From the NCBI GenBank assembly GCA_022710715.1, contig JAKLGJ010000003.1, positions 422,558 to 486,557 of the forward strand: DNA of 64,000 bases, in the 5' to 3' direction. Source of the DNA: Candidatus Omnitrophota bacterium (GTDB lineage: Bacteria; Omnitrophota; Gorgyraeia; Gygaellales; Profunditerraquicolaceae). This document shows positions 1 to 7,813 of this stretch, in pieces. Under the pieces are notes generated by a model that was not told the DNA's origin, made no database searches, and saw only the letters and a program-made list of their open reading frames with translations. Each line of letters begins with the position of its first letter. Positions within the stretch are counted from its first letter, which is position 1. The position numbers and the translations under genes were made by a program.

Positions 1-380
1 ATGGTTTTACCGCCGTGTTTCTCGAAAAAAGCGTGCGTGCGGTCGATATGCTCTTTTTTAAAGAAGCGGTTGGCGCCTTTACGCACGATCCGCTCTCCCA
101 GGAAATGGCCGACCGCGTAATTGACCGTATCGCCGGCGATCGCGGCTGCGGCCAGAATGCCCAGCAGCCAGACCAGATCGAACGACCCCTTGGCGGCAAA
201 CGCGCCCAGCACGAACAAAAGAGAATCCCCGGGCAAGAACGGCGTTACCACCAACCCGGTTTCCGCGAAAATGACCAGAAAGACCAACAGGTAGGCGCCC
301 TGGCCGAACGTCCTGATGACCTGGTCCAGATGCCGGTCGAGATGGATAATAAAGTCGATAATGCTTCTGATGAATTCCAT
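1..380 (-). CDS. DedA family membrane protein, partial (3' end outside window)
   Basis: The first 126 codons of a DedA/SNARE-associated (VTT domain) inner-membrane protein are present; the rest lies beyond the left edge. The translation contains the family signature around residues 41-52 (ETGLVVTPFLPG followed by DSLLF), the segment thought to form re-entrant loops in the undecaprenyl-phosphate and lipid flippases of this family. It starts at ATG 380, about 50 bases after the stop of the small oxidoreductase subunit, so it may be the distal gene of that operon. Family assignment is firm; substrate cannot be told. Confidence 0.9.
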   Translation of the reverse strand, partial: MEFIRSIIDFIIHLDRHLDQVIRTFGQGAYLLVFLVIFAETGLVVTPFLPGDSLLFVLGAFAAKGSFDLVWLLGILAAAAIAGDTVNYAVGHFLGERIVRKGANRFFKKEHIDRTHAFFEKHGGKT

Positions 381-430
381 GTGAGCATTATCTCATTGAG
401 CGAAAAAAAATCAACTGCTTTTCCAGCGCT

Positions 431-940
431 TCAGCGTTTGAGGAAGGCTACCAGCGCCCGCAGTATGCTCAACGGGCTCGGTGGGCAGCCCGGGATATGC
501 AGCGTTACCGGAAGGATCGCTTTAACCGCGCCTGCAACATAATAGGAATCCTTGAACACGCCGCCGTCCAGGGCGCAATCGCCGCAGGTAATCACGAATT
601 TCGGCGCCGGCATGGCGTCATACGTGCTCTTCAACGCCGTGAGCATATTCCGGGACACCGGACCGGTCACCAGCAACGCGTCGGCATGGCGCGGCGAAGC
701 CACAAATTGTATCCCGAAACGCTGCAGGTCATAGATGGGATTGTTTGCCGCGATTATTTCCGATTCGCACGCTCCGCAGGAACCGGTATCGACTTCGCGG
801 ATGGCTAAAGACCGGCGGAATCTTTTATGGATCAGCGATTCCAATTCCGCGCCCAGCGCCGCTATCTCCTGCGCCTGCGCCGGCTCGATAGTCCGCGTGA
901 CCACGCCTTTGATCAATCTGCTCTTGAGTATGTTAAGCAT
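431..940 (-). CDS. Ehr/Hyf-type small subunit (HyfI/NuoB-like iron-sulfur protein)
   Basis: The 169-residue protein belongs to the NuoB/HycG/HyfI family that carries the cluster proximal to the active site in group 4 hydrogenases and complex I. All four expected cysteines are visible: SCGACE near residue 54, the GDC motif near residue 122 and IPGCPP near residue 150, so a [4Fe-4S] cluster is expected. It begins three bases after the stop of the large subunit gene and is the last oxidoreductase subunit of the operon. No two-cluster ferredoxin subunit (HyfH-like) is encoded next to it, so the route of electrons beyond this cluster is unclear. Confidence 0.93.
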   Translation of the reverse strand: MLNILKSRLIKGVVTRTIEPAQAQEIAALGAELESLIHKRFRRSLAIREVDTGSCGACESEIIAANNPIYDLQRFGIQFVASPRHADALLVTGPVSRNMLTALKSTYDAMPAPKFVITCGDCALDGGVFKDSYYVAGAVKAILPVTLHIPGCPPSPLSILRALVAFLKR

Positions 941-943
941 AGT

Positions 944-2521
944 TTAAAGGTCATTCCCCGAATAGGATAAATCGAAACTTTTATTGCACAGCGGAAAATC
1001 CGGAATAATATTGCCTAACACGGCGTAGGCCAGCCCCGGCCAGTTATGGAACGACGGGTCCACGATCTTGCAGCGCTCGATCAACCCGGCGGAATCAATT
1101 TTGAGCCAGTATAGAACCGGCCCCCTCCATCCTTCCACGTATCCCAGGCCGCTGCCCGCTTTCAACTGCGGCTCGACTCCGGTCGTCTGCCCATCGGCGA
1201 GCTTGCCGACAAACGTTTCGATCAAGCGGCAGGACTCTTCAAACTCAAAAACCCGCACCCGCAGCCGGGCCAGCACATCGCCGGATTCCTGCAGCGCCAT
1301 TTTGAATTGAGCTTCCCGGTGCACTCCGGGAAAAACCCTTCTTAAATCCGTCGGAATGCCGGCAGCCCGTCCCACCAGCCCGACCACGCCCAGATCCCGG
1401 GCGGTTTTGCGGCGTAAAACGCCGGTGGTATCCACCCTGTCCATGAACGACGCGGATGCATACAGGCTCTTGACCAGTTCCTGAAAATCCGTTTTCAGGC
1501 GTTTGAGCGTCGCCAGGAGCAGCGCGCGTTTCGCCGCTGCCATATCCGCGGCCACCCCTCCTGCCGCATTAACTTTCTTGAGATACCGGCTGCCGGTCAA
1601 TTGCTCGTTCAATTGCAGGATCGCTTCCTTGATCAGCGAAGCATGCGCCGCGGGAAAACTAAAGCCCACATCCAGAGCCATGCCGCCGATATCGCCGGCG
1701 TGATTATACATGCGCTCCAATTCCAGGAAGATCGCCCGCAGATACGCTGCTTGCGCAGGTATAGTCGCCCCGCAGATCTTCTCTGCCGCTTGCGCGAAGG
1801 CGAGACTATGCGCGAAGCAGGAATCGCCGGAAACGCATTCCGATAAACGCACGGCGTCCGCGCAGGTTTTACCTTCGAAGAGTTTCTCCACCCCGCGATG
1901 AGTGAAACCTAACCGCAACTCCAGGTTGATGATCGGCTCGCCCGCGACGCTGAAGCGGAAATGCCCCGGCCCGATGATCCCGGCATGCACCGGACCGACC
2001 GGAACCTCGAATATCCCATCGCCTTCCACTCTGGTGAAGATGTATCCGCTTAAAGCCCCGGGCTGCGGCTGCCGGAAATCTTTGCGCAAGGGGAAATTTC
2101 CCTGCGGCCAGACTTCGTCGTGTAAATGCAACCTGCGCAGATCCGGGTTGCCTCTGGGTTCGATGCCGAACATCTCCCGGATCTCCCGTTCAAAAAGACT
2201 GGCGGAATGAATGGTCGTGGACAGGGAATCAAAACCGGGAGCGCCTGGGGGGATATCGACAGTGACCGAGACCCATTGCGCGCTGCGGATGTGCACGAAT
2301 ACCGCGGTAACCGTGAAGCACCCCGCCGCGGCGCGTTCGTCGGAGCCGAATTGCATCATGATCGGCGACGGCAGGAACGTATGCAGCGCCAGGCACGTCT
2401 GCTTGAAATGCCGGGCCTCCACCTTGATCCGCAGTTCATCCGGATACGGCTGCGCTACCGACAGGAGCTCAACCCCGGGCAGCTTATTTTTTAATGTTGA
2501 AATAACATCCGTGCGATCCAT
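944..2521 (-). CDS. Ehr-type large subunit: NuoC-NuoD fusion like HyfG/HycE, lacking NiFe ligands
   Basis: An N-terminal NuoC-like domain (about residues 1-150) is fused to a NuoD/hydrogenase large-subunit domain, the layout of HyfG and HycE. Where hydrogenases have VCGICGFAHS this protein has VSGDSCFAHS (Ser231 and Ser234), and where they have DPCYSC near the C terminus it has DLSYSG (Ser519 and Gly522). All four NiFe-binding cysteines are therefore missing. The extra cysteines at 229 and 235 are not in ligand positions. I chose ATG 2521 because GAAGGA lies just upstream; the longer reading from 2566 would overlap the preceding gene by 76 bases. The start overlaps the HyfF-like gene by 31 bases. 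Known Ehr complexes share this loss; the substrate is unknown. Confidence 0.93.
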   Translation of the reverse strand: MDRTDVISTLKNKLPGVELLSVAQPYPDELRIKVEARHFKQTCLALHTFLPSPIMMQFGSDERAAAGCFTVTAVFVHIRSAQWVSVTVDIPPGAPGFDSLSTTIHSASLFEREIREMFGIEPRGNPDLRRLHLHDEVWPQGNFPLRKDFRQPQPGALSGYIFTRVEGDGIFEVPVGPVHAGIIGPGHFRFSVAGEPIINLELRLGFTHRGVEKLFEGKTCADAVRLSECVSGDSCFAHSLAFAQAAEKICGATIPAQAAYLRAIFLELERMYNHAGDIGGMALDVGFSFPAAHASLIKEAILQLNEQLTGSRYLKKVNAAGGVAADMAAAKRALLLATLKRLKTDFQELVKSLYASASFMDRVDTTGVLRRKTARDLGVVGLVGRAAGIPTDLRRVFPGVHREAQFKMALQESGDVLARLRVRVFEFEESCRLIETFVGKLADGQTTGVEPQLKAGSGLGYVEGWRGPVLYWLKIDSAGLIERCKIVDPSFHNWPGLAYAVLGNIIPDFPLCNKSFDLSYSGNDL

Positions 2522-3948
2522 ACCACATCCTTCTTGATAAAAAACATCACCGGTCCTAACGCGCATACCGGTACAAACAGGAATAAAAACGCGATTTTCG
2601 CGCTTAACGGTTCGGCGCGCCGCGCCATTCCCTTCGGAAGATTACCAAAGAGCATCTTCCCGAAATGAAAAATAAACGCGCCGAAAATAATCGAAAGACC
2701 TGCCAGCAATGCGCCTGCCAGAAGATACGAACCGCTGGTAAAAGCGGCGATGATAATCATGATCTCGCTGACAAACAGAGAGAACGGAGGAAATCCGGTG
2801 AGCGCGAAACAACCCAAAAGGACCATGATGCCGGTAAAGGGCAACACCGAGATCACTCCCCGGATCGTATTCATGCTGTGGCGTTTGTACACGCTGACAA
2901 TCGAGCCGGCGCCGAAGAACATCATCGACTTGACCGCCGCGTGATTGAGGATATGCAAAGCCGCGCCCGCAATGGCCAGCGGCGACCCCACGCCGAACCC
3001 GATAGCGATGATCCCCACATGTTCGATGCTGCTGTAGGCAAGCAGGCGTTTCAGATCTTTCTGCACCAGCACGAAACCGCAGGAGATCGCCAGGGAAAGC
3101 ACTCCCAGAAGAAGCATCAAATGCGAGAAATAAGCGAATCCTGCGCCTTTGATGAGGATCATCCCGAACCTCAAAATGGCGTAGATGGCGGTTTTCAACA
3201 ATACGCCGGAAAGCAGCGCGCTGATGGGCGCTATCGCCTGGCTGTGCGCGTCGGGCAACCAGGTATGCATGGGAGCCAGGCCGGCCTTGGTGCCGTATCC
3301 CACCAGGACAAAAATGAATGCCACTTTAAGGATCGTCGCGTCCATGCGGGCGGCGCCGGCGGTGATCGCCGACCAGTTCAGGCTTTTTACTCCCGCGGAG
3401 AGCGAAAAAGCGTAAGCGAAAAGGATAGTACCCAGCAGCGCGAAAATGATCCCTACCGAACAAATGATGATATACTTCCAGGCCGCTTCCACCGATTCCT
3501 TGGAATTATAGAATCCCACCAGGAACGCCGAAACCAGCGTGGTCATTTCAATGGCCACCCAGAGAATGCCCAGATTATTCACCGCCGGAACGACGAACAT
3601 CGAACAGCAGAACAGATTGAACAACGCGTAATACACCCGGGCTTTGCTCTCCGAGAGCTTACCTTCCGCGATGTCATGCCGGATATATCCCACGGAGTAC
3701 AACGCGACCGAAAAAGCCACCACGGAAATGACCAGGATGAAAAACGCGCTTAAAACATCGAGATAGATAAAATTCCCCAGCAGCGCGACGTTGCCGGAAA
3801 GCACCGTCTGCCGCAAAAGCAGAATACTGGCGCACAGCACCGCCAGATAGCCGGCGCAGTTGAGCATCCCGAACACCCGCTGCCGCTTGATCAAAAGCGC
3901 CGCTGCCGCGAGCGCAACCGGGATTCCCAGGATGACGACTATTCCCAT
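2491..3948 (-). CDS. Antiporter-like membrane subunit (HyfF/MrpD/NuoN family)
   Basis: The 485-residue, highly hydrophobic protein has about 14 predicted membrane helices and belongs to the Mrp antiporter/complex I proton-pumping subunits. Family features visible are the conserved Glu in WVAIEMTTLVSAFL (about residue 133), a Lys in GYGTKAGLAPMHTWLPDAH and the Lys-rich KDLKRLLAYSSIEH segment. These charged residues line the proton path in homologs. It lies four bases after the HyfE-like gene and overlaps the large subunit gene, as expected for co-translated subunits. Together with the HyfB-like gene it gives the complex two pump modules. Confidence 0.92.
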   Translation of the reverse strand: MGIVVILGIPVALAAAALLIKRQRVFGMLNCAGYLAVLCASILLLRQTVLSGNVALLGNFIYLDVLSAFFILVISVVAFSVALYSVGYIRHDIAEGKLSESKARVYYALFNLFCCSMFVVPAVNNLGILWVAIEMTTLVSAFLVGFYNSKESVEAAWKYIIICSVGIIFALLGTILFAYAFSLSAGVKSLNWSAITAGAARMDATILKVAFIFVLVGYGTKAGLAPMHTWLPDAHSQAIAPISALLSGVLLKTAIYAILRFGMILIKGAGFAYFSHLMLLLGVLSLAISCGFVLVQKDLKRLLAYSSIEHVGIIAIGFGVGSPLAIAGAALHILNHAAVKSMMFFGAGSIVSVYKRHSMNTIRGVISVLPFTGIMVLLGCFALTGFPPFSLFVSEIMIIIAAFTSGSYLLAGALLAGLSIIFGAFIFHFGKMLFGNLPKGMARRAEPLSAKIAFLFLFVPVCALGPVMFFIKKDVVWIARMLFQH

Positions 3949-3952
3949 ACGT

Positions 3953-4585
3953 TTAACCTCTTAATCTCGAAAGCTTATTCACGTCGATATGCGTAAAAAC
4001 CTTGTTGATCCGGTAGACAAAAAGCCCCATGATGATCACGCTGATCAATACGTCCAGGGATATGGCGATCTCCACCAGAAACGGCATCCCTCCGGAAAGG
4101 AACGAACCGAAAAGGAATATGCCGTTTTCCATCACCAGCAGCCCGGTTACCTGGGTAAATGCCTTCATCCGGGACACCATCAGAAAAGCGCCGATAAACA
4201 CCACCGCGAACGCGACGGTGATCGCGACCGCCCTGAAATCCTGGTGGAAACCCAGGGTGCGGGAAAAGATCCGCGAGCAATACGTCAGCGCAAGCGCGAT
4301 GAGCAGCGAAAGCTGGGAGTTGACCAGAAGCCCGAGGTTTTCGTCGACATTGATGCGCCGGGCGATCCGGTACATCGCGTAGGGTACGAACAGAACCTTC
4401 AAAATCAGGATCAACAGCGCCACCCAGTATAGATCCGCATGCCCCTCTTCGATAGCGGCGGCCAGAGTGATCAGGAACAAAAAGAACGATTGGTAACGAA
4501 AACTGCGGATCAGCGCCGGGACTCTTTTTGCGATGACCATCAGGTATGTCGCCGCTATGATCCCGAATAAAATCAGTTCACGCAT
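3953..4585 (-). CDS. HyfE-like membrane subunit (NuoK-related)
   Basis: The protein of about 210 residues has roughly seven membrane helices and matches the HyfE family, which contains a NuoK-like core used for proton translocation. The reading frame opens upstream at 4621, but ATG 4585 sits one base after the stop of the HyfC-like gene and has a G-rich ribosome site, and it starts with the usual hydrophobic helix (MRELILFGIIAATYL). It is the third gene of the Ehr operon. Confidence 0.88.
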   Translation of the reverse strand: MRELILFGIIAATYLMVIAKRVPALIRSFRYQSFFLFLITLAAAIEEGHADLYWVALLILILKVLFVPYAMYRIARRINVDENLGLLVNSQLSLLIALALTYCSRIFSRTLGFHQDFRAVAITVAFAVVFIGAFLMVSRMKAFTQVTGLLVMENGIFLFGSFLSGGMPFLVEIAISLDVLISVIIMGLFVYRINKVFTHIDVNKLSRLRG

Positions 4586-4586
4586 A

Positions 4587-5501
4587 TCAGACCCCCAATA
4601 AAGCGCAGAGTACCGCGACAATGCTCAAAACAAAAGCGTATCCCAGAAAATCCGCCACTCTGAACAGGCGCATTTTAGCCACGGAAACTTCCACCAGCGC
4701 CACCGCGATGGCGACGATCACCAGCCTGGCCGCGTACCACAGGAGCCAGAGCATAATCTCGCTGACGCCGCCGAAAACCGGCAAAGCGATGGGAAAGATT
4801 ATCTGCGCGATCAGAAAGAACAGGATCATCTGTTTGATATACGCGGCCATCTCGATAAAAGCCAGCCTCCTGCCGGAATATTCCAGGACCATGGCTTCAT
4901 GCACCATGGTCAATTCCAGATGGGTTTCCTGATTGTCGACGGGCACGCGGGCGGTTTCCGCCAGAGTCACCAGGAACAACGCGGTAGCCGCGATGATCGA
5001 AGCCACGGATACCGCATGCATCCCGCTTACTGCCGCGATATCGGTCGAGCCGAACTGCAAAGACAGGGTAAATACCACCAGACAGAATACCGGCTCGGCC
5101 AGGCTGGAGATGAACATCTCCCGCGATGACCCCATCCCGCCGAAAGAACTGCCCGTATCCAGCGCGGCCAGGGCCAGGAAAAACCTTCCCAGGGAGAAAA
5201 TAAATATCAGCGCCAGCAGATCTCCGGCCTGGCGCAACGGACCCGCGACAATACACCAGGGCATCAGGACCGCGGCGGTCAGCATGGAAGCGATCACCAC
5301 TAGCGGGGCGGCTTTGAATATCCAGGAAGCGGTCTCGGAGACGACTTCTTCTTTAGCGCACAGCTTGGCCAGATTATAATACGGCTGAAAAACGCTCTGG
5401 CCCCGGCGCATGCGCAGATTATTCTTGATCCCGGAGATCAACCCGCTTACCAGCGGGGCGCAGGCGACTAACAGGAGTATGTTCAGGATGGCTATCAGCA
5501 T
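4587..5501 (-). CDS. HyfC-like membrane anchor subunit (NuoH family)
   Basis: The 304-residue membrane protein belongs to the NuoH/HycD/HyfC/EchB family, which holds the peripheral arm to the membrane and shapes the quinone or proton entry site. The cytosolic loop segment ETARVPVDNQETHLELTMVHEA (residues about 185-206; quoted in two parts: ETARVPVDNQ and ETHLELTMVHEA) is the family hallmark, with its conserved acidic residues. The start is two bases after the HyfB-like stop. It has about eight membrane helices. Confidence 0.92.
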   Translation of the reverse strand: MLIAILNILLLVACAPLVSGLISGIKNNLRMRRGQSVFQPYYNLAKLCAKEEVVSETASWIFKAAPLVVIASMLTAAVLMPWCIVAGPLRQAGDLLALIFIFSLGRFFLALAALDTGSSFGGMGSSREMFISSLAEPVFCLVVFTLSLQFGSTDIAAVSGMHAVSVASIIAATALFLVTLAETARVPVDNQETHLELTMVHEAMVLEYSGRRLAFIEMAAYIKQMILFFLIAQIIFPIALPVFGGVSEIMLWLLWYAARLVIVAIAVALVEVSVAKMRLFRVADFLGYAFVLSIVAVLCALLGV

Positions 5502-5503
5502 CG

Positions 5504-7345
5504 TCAGAATTGTCCCATGAATACGATCAACAACAAGAGCGTGACAAAAATATACCCTAAATACAGATGAATGCTGCCCGGCTGGATCCTGCGCATGGTC
5601 ACGGCGGATTTGAAGATCAGCTTCAGCAGCGGGTCATAAATATATTTCCTGAATACCGGGGTGGTATGGGTTTCATAGGTAAATGATTTGACATGATAGA
5701 ACGACTCCCAGATCTTCTGCGTCCGGCGATACGGCAGGAGGAAAAAGCTGAACGAGATGCGGAACGGCTTGGAAAAAGCGGTAGCGGTATATTCATTGCG
5801 CGCATCAAGCTTATAGTACCCGCAGTCCCAGGTCCTGTACGATACCGCCTTGCCTTTGCCCGCTACCGTGTATACGATAAAACCGGCCAGGCCGAACAGC
5901 GCCAGCGCCATGGCCAGCAGCGGCGCGGAAAGATAGACCCTCTGCCCGAGCTGCGGCTGGAGAATGAACGCGTTAAAAGAAAAACTCATGCCGCCGGTAT
6001 CGATGCCGCAGGCAACGCCGGCAACCGCGGCCAGTATCCGGATAATTTTGACTGCGCCCAGGCTGCAGACCAGGGTCAACAGCGCCAGGAAGAACATCCC
6101 CAGCCGCATGGGCAGAGGAACTTCCTTCGCTTCTTTGGCGTAACGGCTTCTCGGCTGCGCCAGAAAAGTGATACCGAACGCTTTGACGAAACAGGCGGCA
6201 GCCAGCCCCCCGGTCAAAGCCAGCAGCGCGGCGCAGATCCCCAGAAAAAGCTTCACCCCTGCGGTGACGTTCAAAGCGCCCAGAAAAAACGCCTGCAACG
6301 TCATCCACTCGCTGACAAAACCGTTGAACGGCGGTAGAGCGGAAATGGCCATCGCTCCGACCAGAAAATAAACCGCGGTCCGGGGCATCGTTCTGATCAA
6401 CCCTCCCAGTTTCTCCATATCGCGGGTTCCGGTCGCCTTATAGACGCTGCCGGCGCACAAGAACAATAACCCTTTGAAAACGGCGTGATTGATCAGATGG
6501 AACAATCCCGCGATCAGGGCGAAAACCGCGAGATACGGCTTATTCAAATAAAGGAAAAACATGGACAACCCCACGCCCAGCAGAATGATCCCGATATTCT
6601 CCACGCTCGAATACGCCAGCAGGCGTTTGATATCGCGTTCCATGAGCGCGTAAATAATTCCCACCAGACAGGTGATCGTCGCCAGGACCAGCACTACCGG
6701 GCCCCACCAGAAAGCCTGCACTCCCAGCGTCCAGAGCACGAAGCGCAGCAATCCGTAAACAGCGGTTTTGATCATCACTCCGGACATCAGGCTGGAAATA
6801 TGGCTGGGCGCCTGGGGATGCGCGTAGGGCAACCAGATATGCAACGGCACAATACCCGCTTTAGTCCCGAACCCGGCCAGGAGCAGTACAAACACGATAT
6901 TTTTGGTCTGCGCGGGCATGGTCAAACAGGCGTTCTTTATGCTCAAGAAGTCGAAGGAATGCGCATGAGTGTACATGAGCATGAATGCGGCGATGAGAAA
7001 GGCGGTGCCGACATGAGTCATGATAATATAAATCATGCCGGCCTGGATGGATTTTTCATGTTTGGTATCGAAAACCACCAGAAAATAGGAAACCAGGGAC
7101 ATGATCTCCCAGCACACCAGGAACACCAGCACGTTGCTGACGCTGACCACCAGGGCCATGGCAGCGATAAATGCAACCATCAAACAGCTGGCCAGGCGTG
7201 TTTTTCCGGCCGAATATTCGCCTTTGAGATAGCTGAAAGAATAGACCGCCGACGGCAGGGAAACGATACCGATAACCGCAAGGAAGAATAACGCCAGCGG
7301 ATCGAAGAGAAAGTTGTGTTGTGTGAAAAACGCGAGCATGCGCAC
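5504..7345 (-). CDS. HyfB-like antiporter subunit (NuoL/MrpA family), first gene of Ehr operon
   Basis: The 613-residue protein is a proton-pump-like subunit of the HyfB/HycC/NuoL family with about 16 membrane helices. WEIMSLVSYFLVVFD carries the conserved Glu, GFGTKAGIVPLHIWLPYAHP the conserved Lys and His residues, and ERDIKRLLAYSSVEN another family block. It is the first of six tightly packed genes. The start is GTG 7345, seven bases after AGAGG; ATG 7339 is an alternative. A promoter and a terminator-bearing leader RNA lie directly upstream, so expression of the whole complex is probably controlled by premature termination. Confidence 0.92.
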   Translation of the reverse strand: MRMLAFFTQHNFLFDPLALFFLAVIGIVSLPSAVYSFSYLKGEYSAGKTRLASCLMVAFIAAMALVVSVSNVLVFLVCWEIMSLVSYFLVVFDTKHEKSIQAGMIYIIMTHVGTAFLIAAFMLMYTHAHSFDFLSIKNACLTMPAQTKNIVFVLLLAGFGTKAGIVPLHIWLPYAHPQAPSHISSLMSGVMIKTAVYGLLRFVLWTLGVQAFWWGPVVLVLATITCLVGIIYALMERDIKRLLAYSSVENIGIILLGVGLSMFFLYLNKPYLAVFALIAGLFHLINHAVFKGLLFLCAGSVYKATGTRDMEKLGGLIRTMPRTAVYFLVGAMAISALPPFNGFVSEWMTLQAFFLGALNVTAGVKLFLGICAALLALTGGLAAACFVKAFGITFLAQPRSRYAKEAKEVPLPMRLGMFFLALLTLVCSLGAVKIIRILAAVAGVACGIDTGGMSFSFNAFILQPQLGQRVYLSAPLLAMALALFGLAGFIVYTVAGKGKAVSYRTWDCGYYKLDARNEYTATAFSKPFRISFSFFLLPYRRTQKIWESFYHVKSFTYETHTTPVFRKYIYDPLLKLIFKSAVTMRRIQPGSIHLYLGYIFVTLLLLIVFMGQF

Positions 7346-7357
7346 CGATAAACCTCT

Positions 7358-7446
7358 AAAAAAAAGAAACCCTTATAAGTTGATCATCCAACTGACAAAG
7401 GTTTCTCGTTGTTGCGCGTCCAGACCCACCTTCAAACTCGGAACTG
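7358..7446 (-). ncRNA. Leader RNA copy A (candidate riboswitch/attenuator) before Ehr operon
   Basis: Reading the minus strand, the leader has GTTCCGAG, TTGAAGG, a CTGGACG block, an A-rich linker, then AAACCTTTG and a hairpin closing with GGGTTTC followed by eight T residues just before the hyfB-like start. The GAAGG segment can pair with CCTTT of the terminator arm, giving an alternative fold. The order and spacing match copies B (18.9 kb) and C (50.5 kb), though copy A is the most diverged. I do not recognise it as a known riboswitch class. Confidence 0.6.
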
Positions 7447-7462
7447 CATTGTTATGGCAGAT

Positions 7463-7490
7463 ATACTACCACTTTTCCGGCCAAAATCAA
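7463..7490 (-). promoter_or_regulatory. Promoter for leader A and Ehr operon
   Basis: A -35 box TTGATT (7485-7490) and a -10 box TAGTAT (7463-7468) are separated by 16 bases and point at leader A. The predicted start falls about ten bases before the conserved leader motif. Confidence 0.6.
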
Positions 7491-7498
7491 GCAAATTT

Positions 7499-7813
7499 AA
7501 GGGGACAGGTCCACCCAAAACACCTCGACGGAGAAAATCGACAGATGTGTCCCCTTTGCAAAATGCTGTGTCCCCTTTAGCATCAATTAAGCATATGAAC
7601 GTATCCGACGGCTTTGGGAGCGAATTTAGAATTTTAGTCCTGGCGCTTATACAAGCGCAAGGACGACCCGAAGGGAAAAATTCTACTAGCGAACAAAGCT
7701 GCCGGATACGCGCATATGCAGGATTAAGGTAAAAAGGGGACACAGGAAATTCTGAAGGGGACACATCTGTCGGTTTTTGTCGACGGAGTGTTTTGGGTGG
7801 ACCTGTCCCCTAA
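7499..7813. repeat. Long palindromic REP/MITE-like element with GGGGACA ends
   Basis: Two copies of an approximately 80-bp repeat face each other: copy 1 at 7499-7580 and copy 2, inverted, at 7733-7813. Each starts with GGGGACAGGTCCACCCAAAA and contains two TGTCCCC blocks. The 150 bp between them are also a long imperfect inverted repeat: GCATATG and GTATCCG on the left match CGGATAC and CATATGC on the right. The whole unit of about 315 bp can fold back on itself. Copy 2 ends on the stop codon of uup (7810-7812). A third copy of the 80-bp repeat is at 17663-17745. The style resembles repeats mobilised by REP-associated (RAYT) transposases, but none is encoded here. Confidence 0.85.

Noticed and set aside
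2665-3753. Long plus-strand frame (362 codons) opposite the HyfF-like gene
   Set aside because: Composition is Arg/His/Gln-rich with no family signal; it is the antisense of a GC-rich membrane protein gene whose reading is certain.
6485-7291. Plus-strand frame of 268 codons opposite the HyfB-like gene
   Set aside because: Same reason: a low-complexity antisense shadow without a ribosome site.
431-7345. Functional group 4 NiFe hydrogenase (hydrogenase-4)
   Set aside because: All four NiFe-binding cysteines of the large subunit are absent and no maturation gene is present, so I call it Ehr-type.
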